The notes below the pieces were generated by a model, which was not told the DNA's origin, did not search any database, and was given only the letters and a program-made list of their open reading frames with translations. This document shows positions 55,807 to 64,000 of a stretch of DNA of 64,000 nucleotides, in pieces. Position 1 is the stretch's first letter, and each line of letters starts with the position of its first letter. Position numbers and translations under genes: made by a program. The stretch is taken from positions 1,922,001-1,986,000 of the forward strand of contig NZ_CP034930.1 in the NCBI RefSeq assembly GCF_004014855.1. The letters are read 5' to 3'. This DNA is from Apibacter raozihei (lineage in GTDB: Bacteria; Bacteroidota; Bacteroidia; Flavobacteriales; Weeksellaceae).

Positions 55807-56393
55807 TTTGTTAAATATTAAAATGATTCACTCATTTATTTTAGTATTGTTTAAGAAAATCAAATAAAGCTTAAATTTTAATTTATTTAAGAGACATAAA
55901 ATAAGAATTTTTTTTTAGATAAAAAATAAACAAAATAAAAAATAAAATAATATATTTGTGTCTATACAACACATCATTGTATGTTACATCAGCAATGATT
56001 GGTTGTAAAACTAAAACCAAACCAACAACTATCTTTTTATAAATACTTTTTTTAAAATATTCTTCTGATAAATATATTAACATTTAGTATTCATAAGAAA
56101 TAGTCGGAACTACAGAGTAGCAGTAAAAATGAGAATGTTTAACACAATAACATCCGAATATTCAGATTTAAAAGTCGAATATAATATTCAAAAATTACAT
56201 TTTTGGATTAAGCTACTTAACTACACCCATATCTTAAAAAAATACAAATTCTATAATTATTTCTCGGTTTATCAAGTATTATTTAACTTAGATAAATCTA
56301 AAAACTTGTATTTAATATTCAATCAAGGCACTTGTAACTGTATGATTAATTATACAGTAAATGTAAATAATGTATCACCAAAAAAATGAAATA
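55807..56393. other. Long non-coding region before the beta-glucosidase gene
   Basis: About 590 bases. It contains a promoter-like TATATTTG at 55951-55958, then a hairpin of 7 bp (ATCATTG 55973-55979 with CAATGAT 55993-55999), and near the gene an inverted repeat ACTGTAT (56337-56343) and ATACAGT (56352-56358). An 86-codon frame at 56129-56389 has no recognisable similarity and is probably chance. The long leader may carry regulation of the sugar gene or an unknown small RNA; both are inference. Confidence 0.4.
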
Positions 56394-58853
56394 ATGAAAG
56401 TAATAACAAAATCAAAAATGAAAGTTTTTTCAGCGCTTCTATTGAGTGTTGGAATAGGAACTTCATTTCTTTCAGGACAGGAATCTGGTTCTATGCAAAA
56501 AATAATTGTTGACGGAATAGAATTCTTAGATTTAAACAAGAATGGTAAACTTGATAAATACGAAGATACCCGATTACCTGAGAGTAAAAGAATTGACGAT
56601 TTAATGTCCAGACTTACTCTTAACGAAAAAATAGACCTGGTTATGGGGACGGGGATGAAAGGATTTGAAGGATTGATTAAAGATATGGTTGTAGGAGGTA
56701 CGGAATATTTAGTTCCGGGAGCTGCGGGTACCACTTTTCCTTTAGAAAAATATGGGATTCCGGCAGTTGTTATGACCGATGGACCAGCAGGTGTAAGGAT
56801 TAGTCCTACCAGAAAAAATACAAATAAAACTTTTTATGCTACAGGGTTTCCCGTTGGAATAGCTTTAGCATCAACCTGGAACTCTCCATTAGTTCAAAGT
56901 GTTGGAGAAGCTATGGGGAACGAAGTTTTGGAATATGGGTCTGATATACAGCTGGCTCCAGCAATTAATATTATGAGAAACCCGCTTTGTGGAAGAAATT
57001 ATGAATATTATTCAGAAGATCCATTAATTTCCGGGAAGATAGCAGCCTCAATGATCAATGGTATTCAAAAAAACGGTTCTGGTGTATCTTTAAAACATTA
57101 TGCAGCCAATAACAGTGAAAAAAACAGAATGGAATTAAATGTCCATGTTTCACAAAGATCACTAAGAGAAATATATCTCAGAGGTTTTGAAATTGCTGTA
57201 AAAGAATCTAATCCGGCAACTATAATGTCTTCATACAATAAAATCAATGGAGTATATACTTCTGCTGATTACGATTTATTAACTACAATTCTTAGAAATG
57301 AATGGGGTTTTAAAGGTTTAGTAATGACAGATTGGTTAGGAGGGTATAGTAAAGGCTTGGAAGCTTTAAAAGGAAATGCTTCTGAACATTATACTTCTCA
57401 ACAGCTTAAAGCAGGTAATGATTTATTAATGCCTGGTATTGCTTTACAAAAACAAGATATACTTAATGACTTAAAATCAGGTACATTAAAAGAAAAAGAT
57501 TTAAATGTATGTGTGAAAAGAATTTTAGAAATGGTTTTTGCTTCACAGAAAATGAAAAATTATCAATTTTCTAACAATCCGGATTTAAAAGCTCATGCTT
57601 CTATTGCCAGATTAGCTGCTACAGAAGCCATGGTATTATTAGAAAATAAACAACAAGCTTTGCCTATCACTTCAAGCTCTAATAAATTAGCAGTTTTTGG
57701 AAGTTATTCTTATAATTTTGTTGCCGGAGGTACAGGAAGTGGAGATGTAAATAAAGCTTATGTGGTTTCATTAACTGATGGTCTTTTAAATGCAGGATTT
57801 AAGATTGATTCTGATTTAAGTGCAATCTATAAATCTTTCGTAAACCAGGAAGTACTTAAAATTAAAGAAAAGCTTAAAGCAGATCCAATGAATTTGGTTC
57901 CGTTGATACCACAACCTCAGGTTGATATTGCAACTATTAGAAAAAGTGCTTTACAAAATGATTTAGCTATTTTGACAATAGGCAGAAGTTCAGGTGAGAT
58001 GGATGACAGAAAAATACAGGATGATTTTTATTTAACTAAAGATGAAATAGGCTTGATAGATAATGTATCCAGAGAGTTTCATTCATTGAATAAAAAAGTT
58101 ATAGTAGTTATTAATGTAGGAGGTCCCGTAGATATAGCGAGCTGGAGTAACAAGGTTGACGGGATTTTACAAGCTTGGTTGCCAGGACAGGAAGGAGGAA
58201 ACGCTGTAGCTGATGTACTTACTGGAAAAGTTTCTCCGTCTGGTAAATTGACAATTACCTTCCCTATAAAATATGAAGATGTTTCTACCGCAAGAAATTT
58301 CCAAGGTTTTCCAGCAGACAACCCTACAGACGTTGTTTATGAAGAAGGAGTTTATGTTGGATATAGATACTTCAACACATTTAATGTAAAACCTGCTTAT
58401 GAATTCGGTTATGGACTTTCATATACTCAGTTTGAGTATTCTAACCTGAAAATAAATAATTCAGATTTTACGAAAGAAGTATCAGTAAGTATAGATATCA
58501 AAAATATTGGTAAAACATCAGGAAAAGAAGCTGCGCAGTTATATCTTTCTGCCCCTGCTGGAAAAATAGACAAACCAGTTAAGGAATTAAAAGCATTTGC
58601 TAAAACCAAATTATTATTACCAGGAGAAACTCAGACACTAACAATGGTTATAAATCCTAAAGATTTGGCTTCTTTTTATACAGATAAAAGCTCTTGGATA
58701 GCAGACAAAGGTACTTATAAAATCGAAGTCGGAGCTTCTGCTCTTGACTCAAGACAGACTACCACTTTTAATTTAGAAAAAGATATCGTAGTTGAAAAAG
58801 TAAATAATGTAATGAATCCTAAAGAAAAAATTACTGAGCTTAAACCAAGGTAG
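56394..58853 (+). CDS. bglX: Glycoside hydrolase family 3 beta-glucosidase, exported
   Basis: An 819-residue exported enzyme that cleaves terminal beta-glucosides. A signal peptide (about 1-29, ending near FLSGQ) is followed by DLNKNGKLDKYEDTR, an EF-hand-like calcium loop common in exported GH3. The catalytic domain has LVMGTGMKGF, the GGRNYEYYSEDPLISGKIA-like block (here CGRNYEYYSEDPLISG) and the nucleophile Asp in GLVMTDWLGG. The second domain and a fibronectin III-like C-terminal domain (from about residue 680) complete it. No T9SS tail is seen, so it is probably periplasmic. Start at 56394 or at 56418 is possible. Confidence 0.92.
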   Translation: MKVITKSKMKVFSALLLSVGIGTSFLSGQESGSMQKIIVDGIEFLDLNKNGKLDKYEDTRLPESKRIDDLMSRLTLNEKIDLVMGTGMKGFEGLIKDMVVGGTEYLVPGAAGTTFPLEKYGIPAVVMTDGPAGVRISPTRKNTNKTFYATGFPVGIALASTWNSPLVQSVGEAMGNEVLEYGSDIQLAPAINIMRNPLCGRNYEYYSEDPLISGKIAASMINGIQKNGSGVSLKHYAANNSEKNRMELNVHVSQRSLREIYLRGFEIAVKESNPATIMSSYNKINGVYTSADYDLLTTILRNEWGFKGLVMTDWLGGYSKGLEALKGNASEHYTSQQLKAGNDLLMPGIALQKQDILNDLKSGTLKEKDLNVCVKRILEMVFASQKMKNYQFSNNPDLKAHASIARLAATEAMVLLENKQQALPITSSSNKLAVFGSYSYNFVAGGTGSGDVNKAYVVSLTDGLLNAGFKIDSDLSAIYKSFVNQEVLKIKEKLKADPMNLVPLIPQPQVDIATIRKSALQNDLAILTIGRSSGEMDDRKIQDDFYLTKDEIGLIDNVSREFHSLNKKVIVVINVGGPVDIASWSNKVDGILQAWLPGQEGGNAVADVLTGKVSPSGKLTITFPIKYEDVSTARNFQGFPADNPTDVVYEEGVYVGYRYFNTFNVKPAYEFGYGLSYTQFEYSNLKINNSDFTKEVSVSIDIKNIGKTSGKEAAQLYLSAPAGKIDKPVKELKAFAKTKLLLPGETQTLTMVINPKDLASFYTDKSSWIADKGTYKIEVGASALDSRQTTTFNLEKDIVVEKVNNVMNPKEKITELKPR

Positions 58854-58913
58854 TCAGTACTAAAATATACAAATTAAGCATAAAATAATTATGCATTTTT
58901 GTGGTTTTGTTGG

Positions 58914-58949
58914 GAGAATTAAGAACAAAGTTCTTAATTCTCTTTTTTA
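58914..58949 (+). terminator. Intrinsic terminator after beta-glucosidase gene
   Basis: Perfect 13-bp stem GAGAATTAAGAAC/GTTCTTAATTCTC with an AAA loop and six T. Confidence 0.92.
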
Positions 58950-58970
58950 TTTATAAAAAAATTAAAATTT

Positions 58971-58996
58971 AAAAGGCTGTCAAAAAACAGCCTTTT
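58971..58996 (-). terminator. Terminator of the lipoprotein gene
   Basis: AAAAGGCTG/CAGCCTTTT stem, 8-base loop, followed on the minus strand by AAATTTTAATTTTTTT. Confidence 0.65.
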
Positions 58997-59042
58997 AAGT
59001 ATAATAACAAGAAAAAAGAAAAATGTTTATTAGCGGTTAAGA

Positions 59043-60035
59043 TTAACGAATAATCTCAAGCCCGTTATTAAGGTTCTTTCCTTTAGGAAGATACAAATAA
59101 TAATTCAATAAATTAGAGTTTGATGTATTTTCATAATTACTGCTTAAATATTTATCGGCTACGGAGTCCTTATCTTTTCTTTCCAGTCGAACTAATTTAC
59201 CATTTCCATAAAATGAAATCTTATACTTGTCTAATGATTGAGTTGAGAAAGAGGTATTATTTAAAAGTTTTGAATAAGATTTTAAAATTAAATCAATATG
59301 CTTTTTACTGTTATACTCACAAATGATTCTTTCTTTCTCTTTCTTATAAAAAAGAGAAAATATCTCATCTTTTTTGTGATGTTTAAAATTTTCCCACTGG
59401 CTTTTATAGAAATCTATTACCGCCTGCCTTAAAGCTAAAGAATCATAACTCTTAAGATATTGACCGTTGCTCCAACCTTTAATCTTATAAGGTACCTCAG
59501 CATGAAACATAAGATTATTTTTATAAATTTTATGTCCACTGGCTTCAGATATTTGTTTATTATTTTGCCCGCTTTTTATAATTTCAATTTTAGGACTAGG
59601 AAATGACATAAAAACTTCATGAGATTCATTCTTATTGGCTTGATGTTTGCATATACTTATTTGCAGTTCACTGGAATCAACTAAACATTTTTCACCTTTC
59701 TCAGGGTAAAGATAATAGGAAATTTTTTGTAATCCTGTTTGTAGTATAGCTTGATTAATATAAATAATTCTGGTTTTGTTGCTTTTCTGACTGTTATAAA
59801 TGGGGAAATCATTGATAAGTATTTCGTAATCACATTTTACAGGAACAATATGTAGATAATATAAAGGCTCTTCAGAATATTTTTTTACATCATTGAGAAG
59901 TGTAGGGACTAAATTATCTTCGGTTATTAAAAAATTTTCTTTCCCCATGAGCATAGCCTCTTTTTTTTGCCCACATGAAATTAAGTTACATAAAAACCAA
60001 ATAGTAAAAAGAATTTTAGTTGTTTTTGTTATCAT
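59043..60035 (-). CDS. Lipoprotein of unknown function
   Basis: A 330-residue protein with a lipoprotein signal: MITKTTKILFTIWFLCNLISC, Cys21 lipidated. The mature protein mixes strands (YYLHIVPVKCDYEILINDFPIYN) with a helical C-terminal part (ALRQAVIDFYKSQWENFKHHKKDEIF). No domain is recognised. The tone of the N-terminal strand region (CDYEILINDFPIYN) reminds me of lipoproteins near LysM and spike genes in Weeksellaceae contact-dependent loci, but I cannot confirm this. Codon use is very AT-rich. The next gene upstream on this strand is the LysM protein. Confidence 0.55.
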   Translation of the reverse strand: MITKTTKILFTIWFLCNLISCGQKKEAMLMGKENFLITEDNLVPTLLNDVKKYSEEPLYYLHIVPVKCDYEILINDFPIYNSQKSNKTRIIYINQAILQTGLQKISYYLYPEKGEKCLVDSSELQISICKHQANKNESHEVFMSFPSPKIEIIKSGQNNKQISEASGHKIYKNNLMFHAEVPYKIKGWSNGQYLKSYDSLALRQAVIDFYKSQWENFKHHKKDEIFSLFYKKEKERIICEYNSKKHIDLILKSYSKLLNNTSFSTQSLDKYKISFYGNGKLVRLERKDKDSVADKYLSSNYENTSNSNLLNYYLYLPKGKNLNNGLEIIR

Positions 60036-60392
60036 GATAAATAATAATTAGTTGGTTTCAATTTATCTAAATAAATTGAATATGGGATAAATCATGTTTA
60101 AACGTTAAATCATGTAAACCCAAAAAATTAAAAGTTTTAGTGTTATAATTACTATTTTCTTAGTAATTATGTTATTTTTTAATGTTAATTAAAATATTGT
60201 TTCTTAAAAAGAATGTCTAATAATATATATTTATTGTAAATTGAGAAATAAAATTATAATTAATTTTTTTACTGACAAAGTAAAAAGTTAATTTTTTTAA
60301 CAAATTTTATTTTATTTTATTAAAATTGTAAAATTTATACTGTATTTAAGTTAATAAGATATTTTAATAATAAGATTTAAGCTTGAAATTTA
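60036..60392. other. Non-coding stretch
   Basis: About 357 bases, extremely A/T-rich, between the lipoprotein and LysM genes. No gene, hairpin terminator or good promoter match is seen. Confidence 0.4.
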
Positions 60393-61394
60393 TTAAGATT
60401 TAATTATTTGAGTGATTAAAATTGATATTTTTTTAGCTGCTTGATTTTCTAAATAACAATTTATAAATATTTTATGGGGTATATGAAATAAAGGCTCTAA
60501 AGTAAAACAGGCTGTATATTTATTATTATCCGGTACAAGATAATTTTCTGATTTAGCATAATTTTCGATTTCCGAAACAATATAATTTTCCTTTTCAGAA
60601 TAATTTATAATTTTTTGTTTAACAAGTAAAGATGTAAATGAAGAACTGGATATAGGAATATTAATTGTTTTAGTGATTTCCCATTCCTTATTGTAATTTG
60701 TAAAGATTCCAAAAAAATAGGAATTCAAAAACCAATCATTTTTTAATCGTTGAAGCAGACTTTCTTTATTTAGATAAATACCATCATTTTGATTTAAAAA
60801 ATTAAGAATTGACGGAATAGAATATTTTTTTTTAATTTCATTCTTAAGTTTAAACCAACGATTTTTTATTCTGGAAAAGTTATGAATATCATGTATGGTA
60901 CCATCCATATTAATAATTAACATTAATGGATAAATGTTAGAATATATTTTTTCTTTTATCTCAGATAGAGGATCTGAACTTTTTGATTGTGAAAGATTAT
61001 AATTTATTTCCACGTAAAAATATTCATCCGATTTATGAAAATATTGAAGAGAATAATGGTTTATAAAATCAATAACATTGTTATCTGACGTTACAGTTAC
61101 TTTACATTTAAAATGTAACAATTGAGATGTGTAATGCTGACTAAATAAATTGTCAACTGATGAAACTATTGTGTTTACCGAATGGTTATTTACAAAAGTA
61201 TTGTTATTACTCTTTACTGCAGGATAATATATTTCTTTTACATGTCTGGGAATTTTGTTTCCACCAATTAAATGTTTTAAATCACAATTATAATTATGAA
61301 AATGTCTTAATTCTTCGACTTTCATATTAAGATTTATAGCGATAGACTCCAAAGTTTCCTTGCGCTTAACTATGTATCGTTTAAAACCCTTCAT
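60393..61394 (-). CDS. LysM-domain protein of unknown function
   Basis: A 333-residue protein without a signal peptide. Residues 6-50 form a LysM-like domain, RYIVKRKETLESIAINLNMKVEELRHFHNYN, ending in KEIYYPA, where a LysM would normally end in ILIP. The remaining 280 residues are novel to me and rich in Asn, Lys, Ile and Tyr, with a mixed strand/helix pattern. Lack of a signal suggests a cytoplasmic protein or one delivered by a contractile or other non-Sec system. It is transcribed alone or with the downstream lipoprotein. Confidence 0.6.
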   Translation of the reverse strand: MKGFKRYIVKRKETLESIAINLNMKVEELRHFHNYNCDLKHLIGGNKIPRHVKEIYYPAVKSNNNTFVNNHSVNTIVSSVDNLFSQHYTSQLLHFKCKVTVTSDNNVIDFINHYSLQYFHKSDEYFYVEINYNLSQSKSSDPLSEIKEKIYSNIYPLMLIINMDGTIHDIHNFSRIKNRWFKLKNEIKKKYSIPSILNFLNQNDGIYLNKESLLQRLKNDWFLNSYFFGIFTNYNKEWEITKTINIPISSSSFTSLLVKQKIINYSEKENYIVSEIENYAKSENYLVPDNNKYTACFTLEPLFHIPHKIFINCYLENQAAKKISILITQIIKS

Positions 61395-61560
61395 AAATTC
61401 TAAAAGTGAATATATAATAAACTATGAAATTAAGTTTAAATGTACAAATAAAAAATGTTTAATTTATGTTATTATATAGGTGTAATAAATGATAATTTCA
61501 TTATGAATTAATAATTATACTGAGCAGAATACATGTAAATAGTAAATACTATTTATCTTT

Positions 61561-62427
61561 TTAATTAGATAAGTAAGCAAATGTATCACCTTGGCTGATA
61601 TCTCCTGTAGTAAATCCTTTTTTAAACCAATACATTCTTTGTTTAGAAGTACCATGGGTAAAAGAATCGGGTATTATCTGACCCTGAGTTTTTTTCTGTA
61701 TTTCATCGTCACCTACAGCATTAGCTGCACTAAGAGCATCCTCAATGTCACCATCTTCAAGTACATGATTTATTTTATCGTCGTAATGAGCCCATACACC
61801 GGCATAGAAATCTGCTTGCAATTCAAGAGCTACAGACAGTTTGTTTGCTTCTTTTTCACTTTTACCCATCTGAGCTCTCTGCATTTTTTCAGAAGTTCCA
61901 AGTAAATTTTGTACATGGTGTCCTATTTCATGAGCTATCACATAAGCAACGGCAAAATCACCTCCTTTAGCTCCATATTTATCTTTTAATTCTTTAAAAA
62001 AAGACATATCCATGTAAACTTTTTGGTCAGCTGGGCAATAGAAAGGCCCTACAGCGGAACTTGCTCCACCGCACGCAGTTTGTACTGCATTTGTAAACAA
62101 TACAAGTTTAGGTTGTTTATAAGTTAAACCATTTTCTTTAAAAATTCTATCCCAGACTTCCTCTGTGTCTGCTAAAATAGTAGATACAAACTCACCGGTT
62201 TTAACCTCTTCAGGTGTTAGTTCTTGAGAAGTACTATCAACAGTTGTAATTTGTGAATTGTCACTAATTAAACTAAGAAGTTGAGAAGGATCTTTGCCTG
62301 TAAACAGACTAAAAATAATAACTCCTATAATTAAAATTCCACTGCCGCCTAAAACGGCTTTACCACCACCTGATAAACCTCTTCTATCTTCTAAATTAGA
62401 ACTTTGCCGACGGCCTTCCCATTTCAT
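61561..62427 (-). CDS. Neutral zinc metallopeptidase (YpfJ-like)
   Basis: A 288-residue membrane-anchored protein. It starts with the family hallmark MKWEGRRQSSNLEDRRG, followed by one membrane helix (about residues 27-46) and a long soluble part with GGASSAVGPFYCPADQKVYMDMSFF. The zinc site is AYVIAHEIGHHVQN, and the third ligand is likely in ELQADFYAGVWAH. Substrate is unknown. Transcribed divergently from sdaA. Confidence 0.9.
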   Translation of the reverse strand: MKWEGRRQSSNLEDRRGLSGGGKAVLGGSGILIIGVIIFSLFTGKDPSQLLSLISDNSQITTVDSTSQELTPEEVKTGEFVSTILADTEEVWDRIFKENGLTYKQPKLVLFTNAVQTACGGASSAVGPFYCPADQKVYMDMSFFKELKDKYGAKGGDFAVAYVIAHEIGHHVQNLLGTSEKMQRAQMGKSEKEANKLSVALELQADFYAGVWAHYDDKINHVLEDGDIEDALSAANAVGDDEIQKKTQGQIIPDSFTHGTSKQRMYWFKKGFTTGDISQGDTFAYLSN

Positions 62428-62539
62428 ATCTTTTCTTATTAATTTGTTTTATTTTCAAATTTATAATTTTTTTATTAAACTCATTAAAATTGGAAAACAA
62501 TGAATTAAAACAAATGGAGTGATTGTAAAACAAAATTAT

Positions 62540-62547
62540 TAGATTTG
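62540..62547 (+). promoter_or_regulatory. Promoter -7 element of sdaA
   Basis: TAGATTTG, 37 bases before ATG 62584. Confidence 0.5.
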
Positions 62548-62583
62548 TTACTTAGGCTAGCATGATATGAAATAATAGAAGTT

Positions 62584-64000
62584 ATGAAATCAATCAGTAT
62601 TTTTGAAATTATAAAAATAGGGATTGGCCCTTCCAGTTCTCATACTATGGGACCATGGAATGCCGCTGAACTTTTTATTAAATTAATTGTAGATAAATAT
62701 TCTTTAGATAACGTAAAAGAAATTTCTGTGGATTTATATGGCTCTCTTGCTAAAACAGGTATAGGACATGGTACTGACATAGCTGTTTTAATGGGGCTCA
62801 GTGGTCAAAACTTTAAAACTATTAATACAGCAAGTATACCTGAACTTGTTGATTTAATTAAAAATGAAAATAAAATTAACCTGGCAGGAAAAGTAAATGT
62901 AGATTTTCTGTATAAAAGAGATATTCGTTTTCATTATAAGGAATCGTTGCCATTTCACCCTAATGGAATGACATTTCATGTAACTTTTAATAATCAAGAA
63001 AAAATTGAAAAGAGTTATTACTCAGTTGGAGGAGGCTTTATCTCTACAGAAGATGAAAATACTATCGAAGAACATGCAATAAAAACTCCGTATCCGTGCC
63101 ATTGTGCAAAGGATATTATTAAAAATTGTAATAAACTTAGTCTGAGATTAAGCGAGTTGGTACTCTGGAATGAACAAGCATGGAATCCTTTAGAGCAAAT
63201 TGTGAGTAATGCACTTGAAATTTGGAGAAACATTAAAGAATGTATTTATGAGGGTGTGAACAAAGAAGGTATTTTACCTGGAGGTTTAAAGGTGAAAAGA
63301 AGAGCCTTTGATTTGAATAATAAACTATTGGATGGAAAAGATTACTCAAATATTGACGAATGGATGAGGTTAGTGAAATCTTCAGGAACAAACTTTACTA
63401 AGATAAATAAATGGATCAGTTGTTTTGCTTTGGCAGTAAATGAAGAAAATGCTTCGTTCGGAAGAATTATAACGGCTCCAACCAATGGAGCGTCAGGAGT
63501 TATACCTGCCGTATTGTTGTATGCACACTTATTTACCAGAAGAAGAACGGAAAAACATATAATTGATTTTTTACTAACAGCAGGTGAAATAGGAACGCTA
63601 TTTAAAAAAAATGCCACCATTTCTGCTGCTATGGGTGGGTGCCAGGCAGAAATAGGAGTTTCTTCAGCAATGGCTGCTGCAGGGCTTACTGAGATCATGG
63701 GAGGAAGTCCCGAACAGGTTTTAATGGCTGCAGAAATAGCAATGGAGCATCATTTAGGGCTTACCTGTGATCCTATCGGTGGGCTGGTGCAGATTCCCTG
63801 TATTGAACGCAATGCAATGGGAGCCATAAAAGCTATTACAGCATCCAATATAGCAATGGAAAGCAATCCTGAAAATGCAAGGGTTAGTTTGGATGAAGTT
63901 ATACAAAGTATGTGGCAGACAGCTTTAGATATGAATTCTAAATATAAAGAAACTTCAGAAGGAGGTTTAGCAGTTAGTATACCAGTTACCATTGCCGAAT
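62584..64000 (+). CDS. sdaA: L-serine ammonia-lyase, iron-sulfur type (3' end cut by window)
   Basis: Deaminates serine to pyruvate using a 4Fe-4S cluster. 472 codons are visible, starting MKSISIFEIIKIGIGPSSSHTMGPWNAAELF, the substrate-binding GPSSSHTMGP block. YSVGGGFI and TPYPCHC follow; the cluster cysteines are likely in ISAAMGGCQAEIG, EHHLGLTCDPIGGLVQIPC. The visible end AVSIPVTIAE is just where the family has its last residues, so only about one to a few codons are missing. It is a single-chain (fused alpha and beta) form. Confidence 0.95.
   Translation, partial: MKSISIFEIIKIGIGPSSSHTMGPWNAAELFIKLIVDKYSLDNVKEISVDLYGSLAKTGIGHGTDIAVLMGLSGQNFKTINTASIPELVDLIKNENKINLAGKVNVDFLYKRDIRFHYKESLPFHPNGMTFHVTFNNQEKIEKSYYSVGGGFISTEDENTIEEHAIKTPYPCHCAKDIIKNCNKLSLRLSELVLWNEQAWNPLEQIVSNALEIWRNIKECIYEGVNKEGILPGGLKVKRRAFDLNNKLLDGKDYSNIDEWMRLVKSSGTNFTKINKWISCFALAVNEENASFGRIITAPTNGASGVIPAVLLYAHLFTRRRTEKHIIDFLLTAGEIGTLFKKNATISAAMGGCQAEIGVSSAMAAAGLTEIMGGSPEQVLMAAEIAMEHHLGLTCDPIGGLVQIPCIERNAMGAIKAITASNIAMESNPENARVSLDEVIQSMWQTALDMNSKYKETSEGGLAVSIPVTIAE

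Noticed and set aside
56129-56389. 86-codon open frame before the beta-glucosidase gene
   Set aside because: No promoter-to-start arrangement, no recognisable domain, extreme A/T-driven composition, and it runs into the glucosidase start region. Probably chance.

Overview
The window looks like the chromosome of an AT-rich member of the Bacteroidota, class Flavobacteriia. The evidence is the TAnnTTTG promoter elements in front of many genes, a type IX secretion (T9SS) type B sorting domain on a giant surface protein, the fused SecDF, the DUF177-rpmF pair, a DUF5686 protein, and an ATP synthase operon that lacks atpD and atpC. The 16S rRNA has the Bacteroidota form of helix 45 and a non-canonical 3' tail of the kind I associate with Weeksellaceae. 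A gut symbiont such as Apibacter is possible, but I cannot confirm genus from sequence alone.

Layout. 0-8.5 kb: end of an alkaline phosphatase plus a phosphate-selective-type porin, the folE-cysS-lipoprotein operon (minus), a nitronate monooxygenase-like gene, a small Cys-rich membrane protein, a DUF1232 protein overlapping miaA, an HD-like protein and a GreA-like factor. 8.6-16.8 kb: SRP RNA, pyrG-yidC, fumC, pfkA-gapA and rpmH (too short for an ordinary ORF list). 17-22.1 kb: a 1,683-residue secreted protein with sixteen 70-residue near-identical repeats. 22.6-28 kb: a complete rRNA operon (16S, tRNA-Ile, tRNA-Ala, 23S, 5S) with its promoter, processing stems and terminator. 28.3-49.9 kb: mostly housekeeping and envelope genes (alpha/beta hydrolase, msrA, a Fur-family regulator with an OstA-like gene, tag, hflX, SPOR protein, DUF5686, ABC exporter, nucleoside transporter, PAP2, tatA, secDF, sua5-type gene, CCA transferase, accC-accB, rpmF-DUF177). 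50-55.8 kb: ATP synthase operon. 56.4-64 kb: beta-glucosidase, an unknown lipoprotein and a LysM protein, a neutral zinc metallopeptidase and sdaA, which runs off the end.

How it fits together. Central glycolysis (pfkA, gapA), the TCA step fumC and ATP synthase are grouped with envelope biogenesis genes (yidC, secDF, tatA, OstA-like, DUF5686). No CRISPR array, prophage, insertion sequence or recognisable defence island was seen. The most unusual features are the altered anti-Shine-Dalgarno tail of the 16S rRNA together with very short promoter-to-start distances, the 210-bp coding repeat array with a recent 840-bp internal duplication, and a terminator-like hairpin plus an extra promoter inside the ATP synthase operon. 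I did not find a convincing new multi-gene system. The LysM/lipoprotein pair at 59-61.4 kb is the least explained locus.
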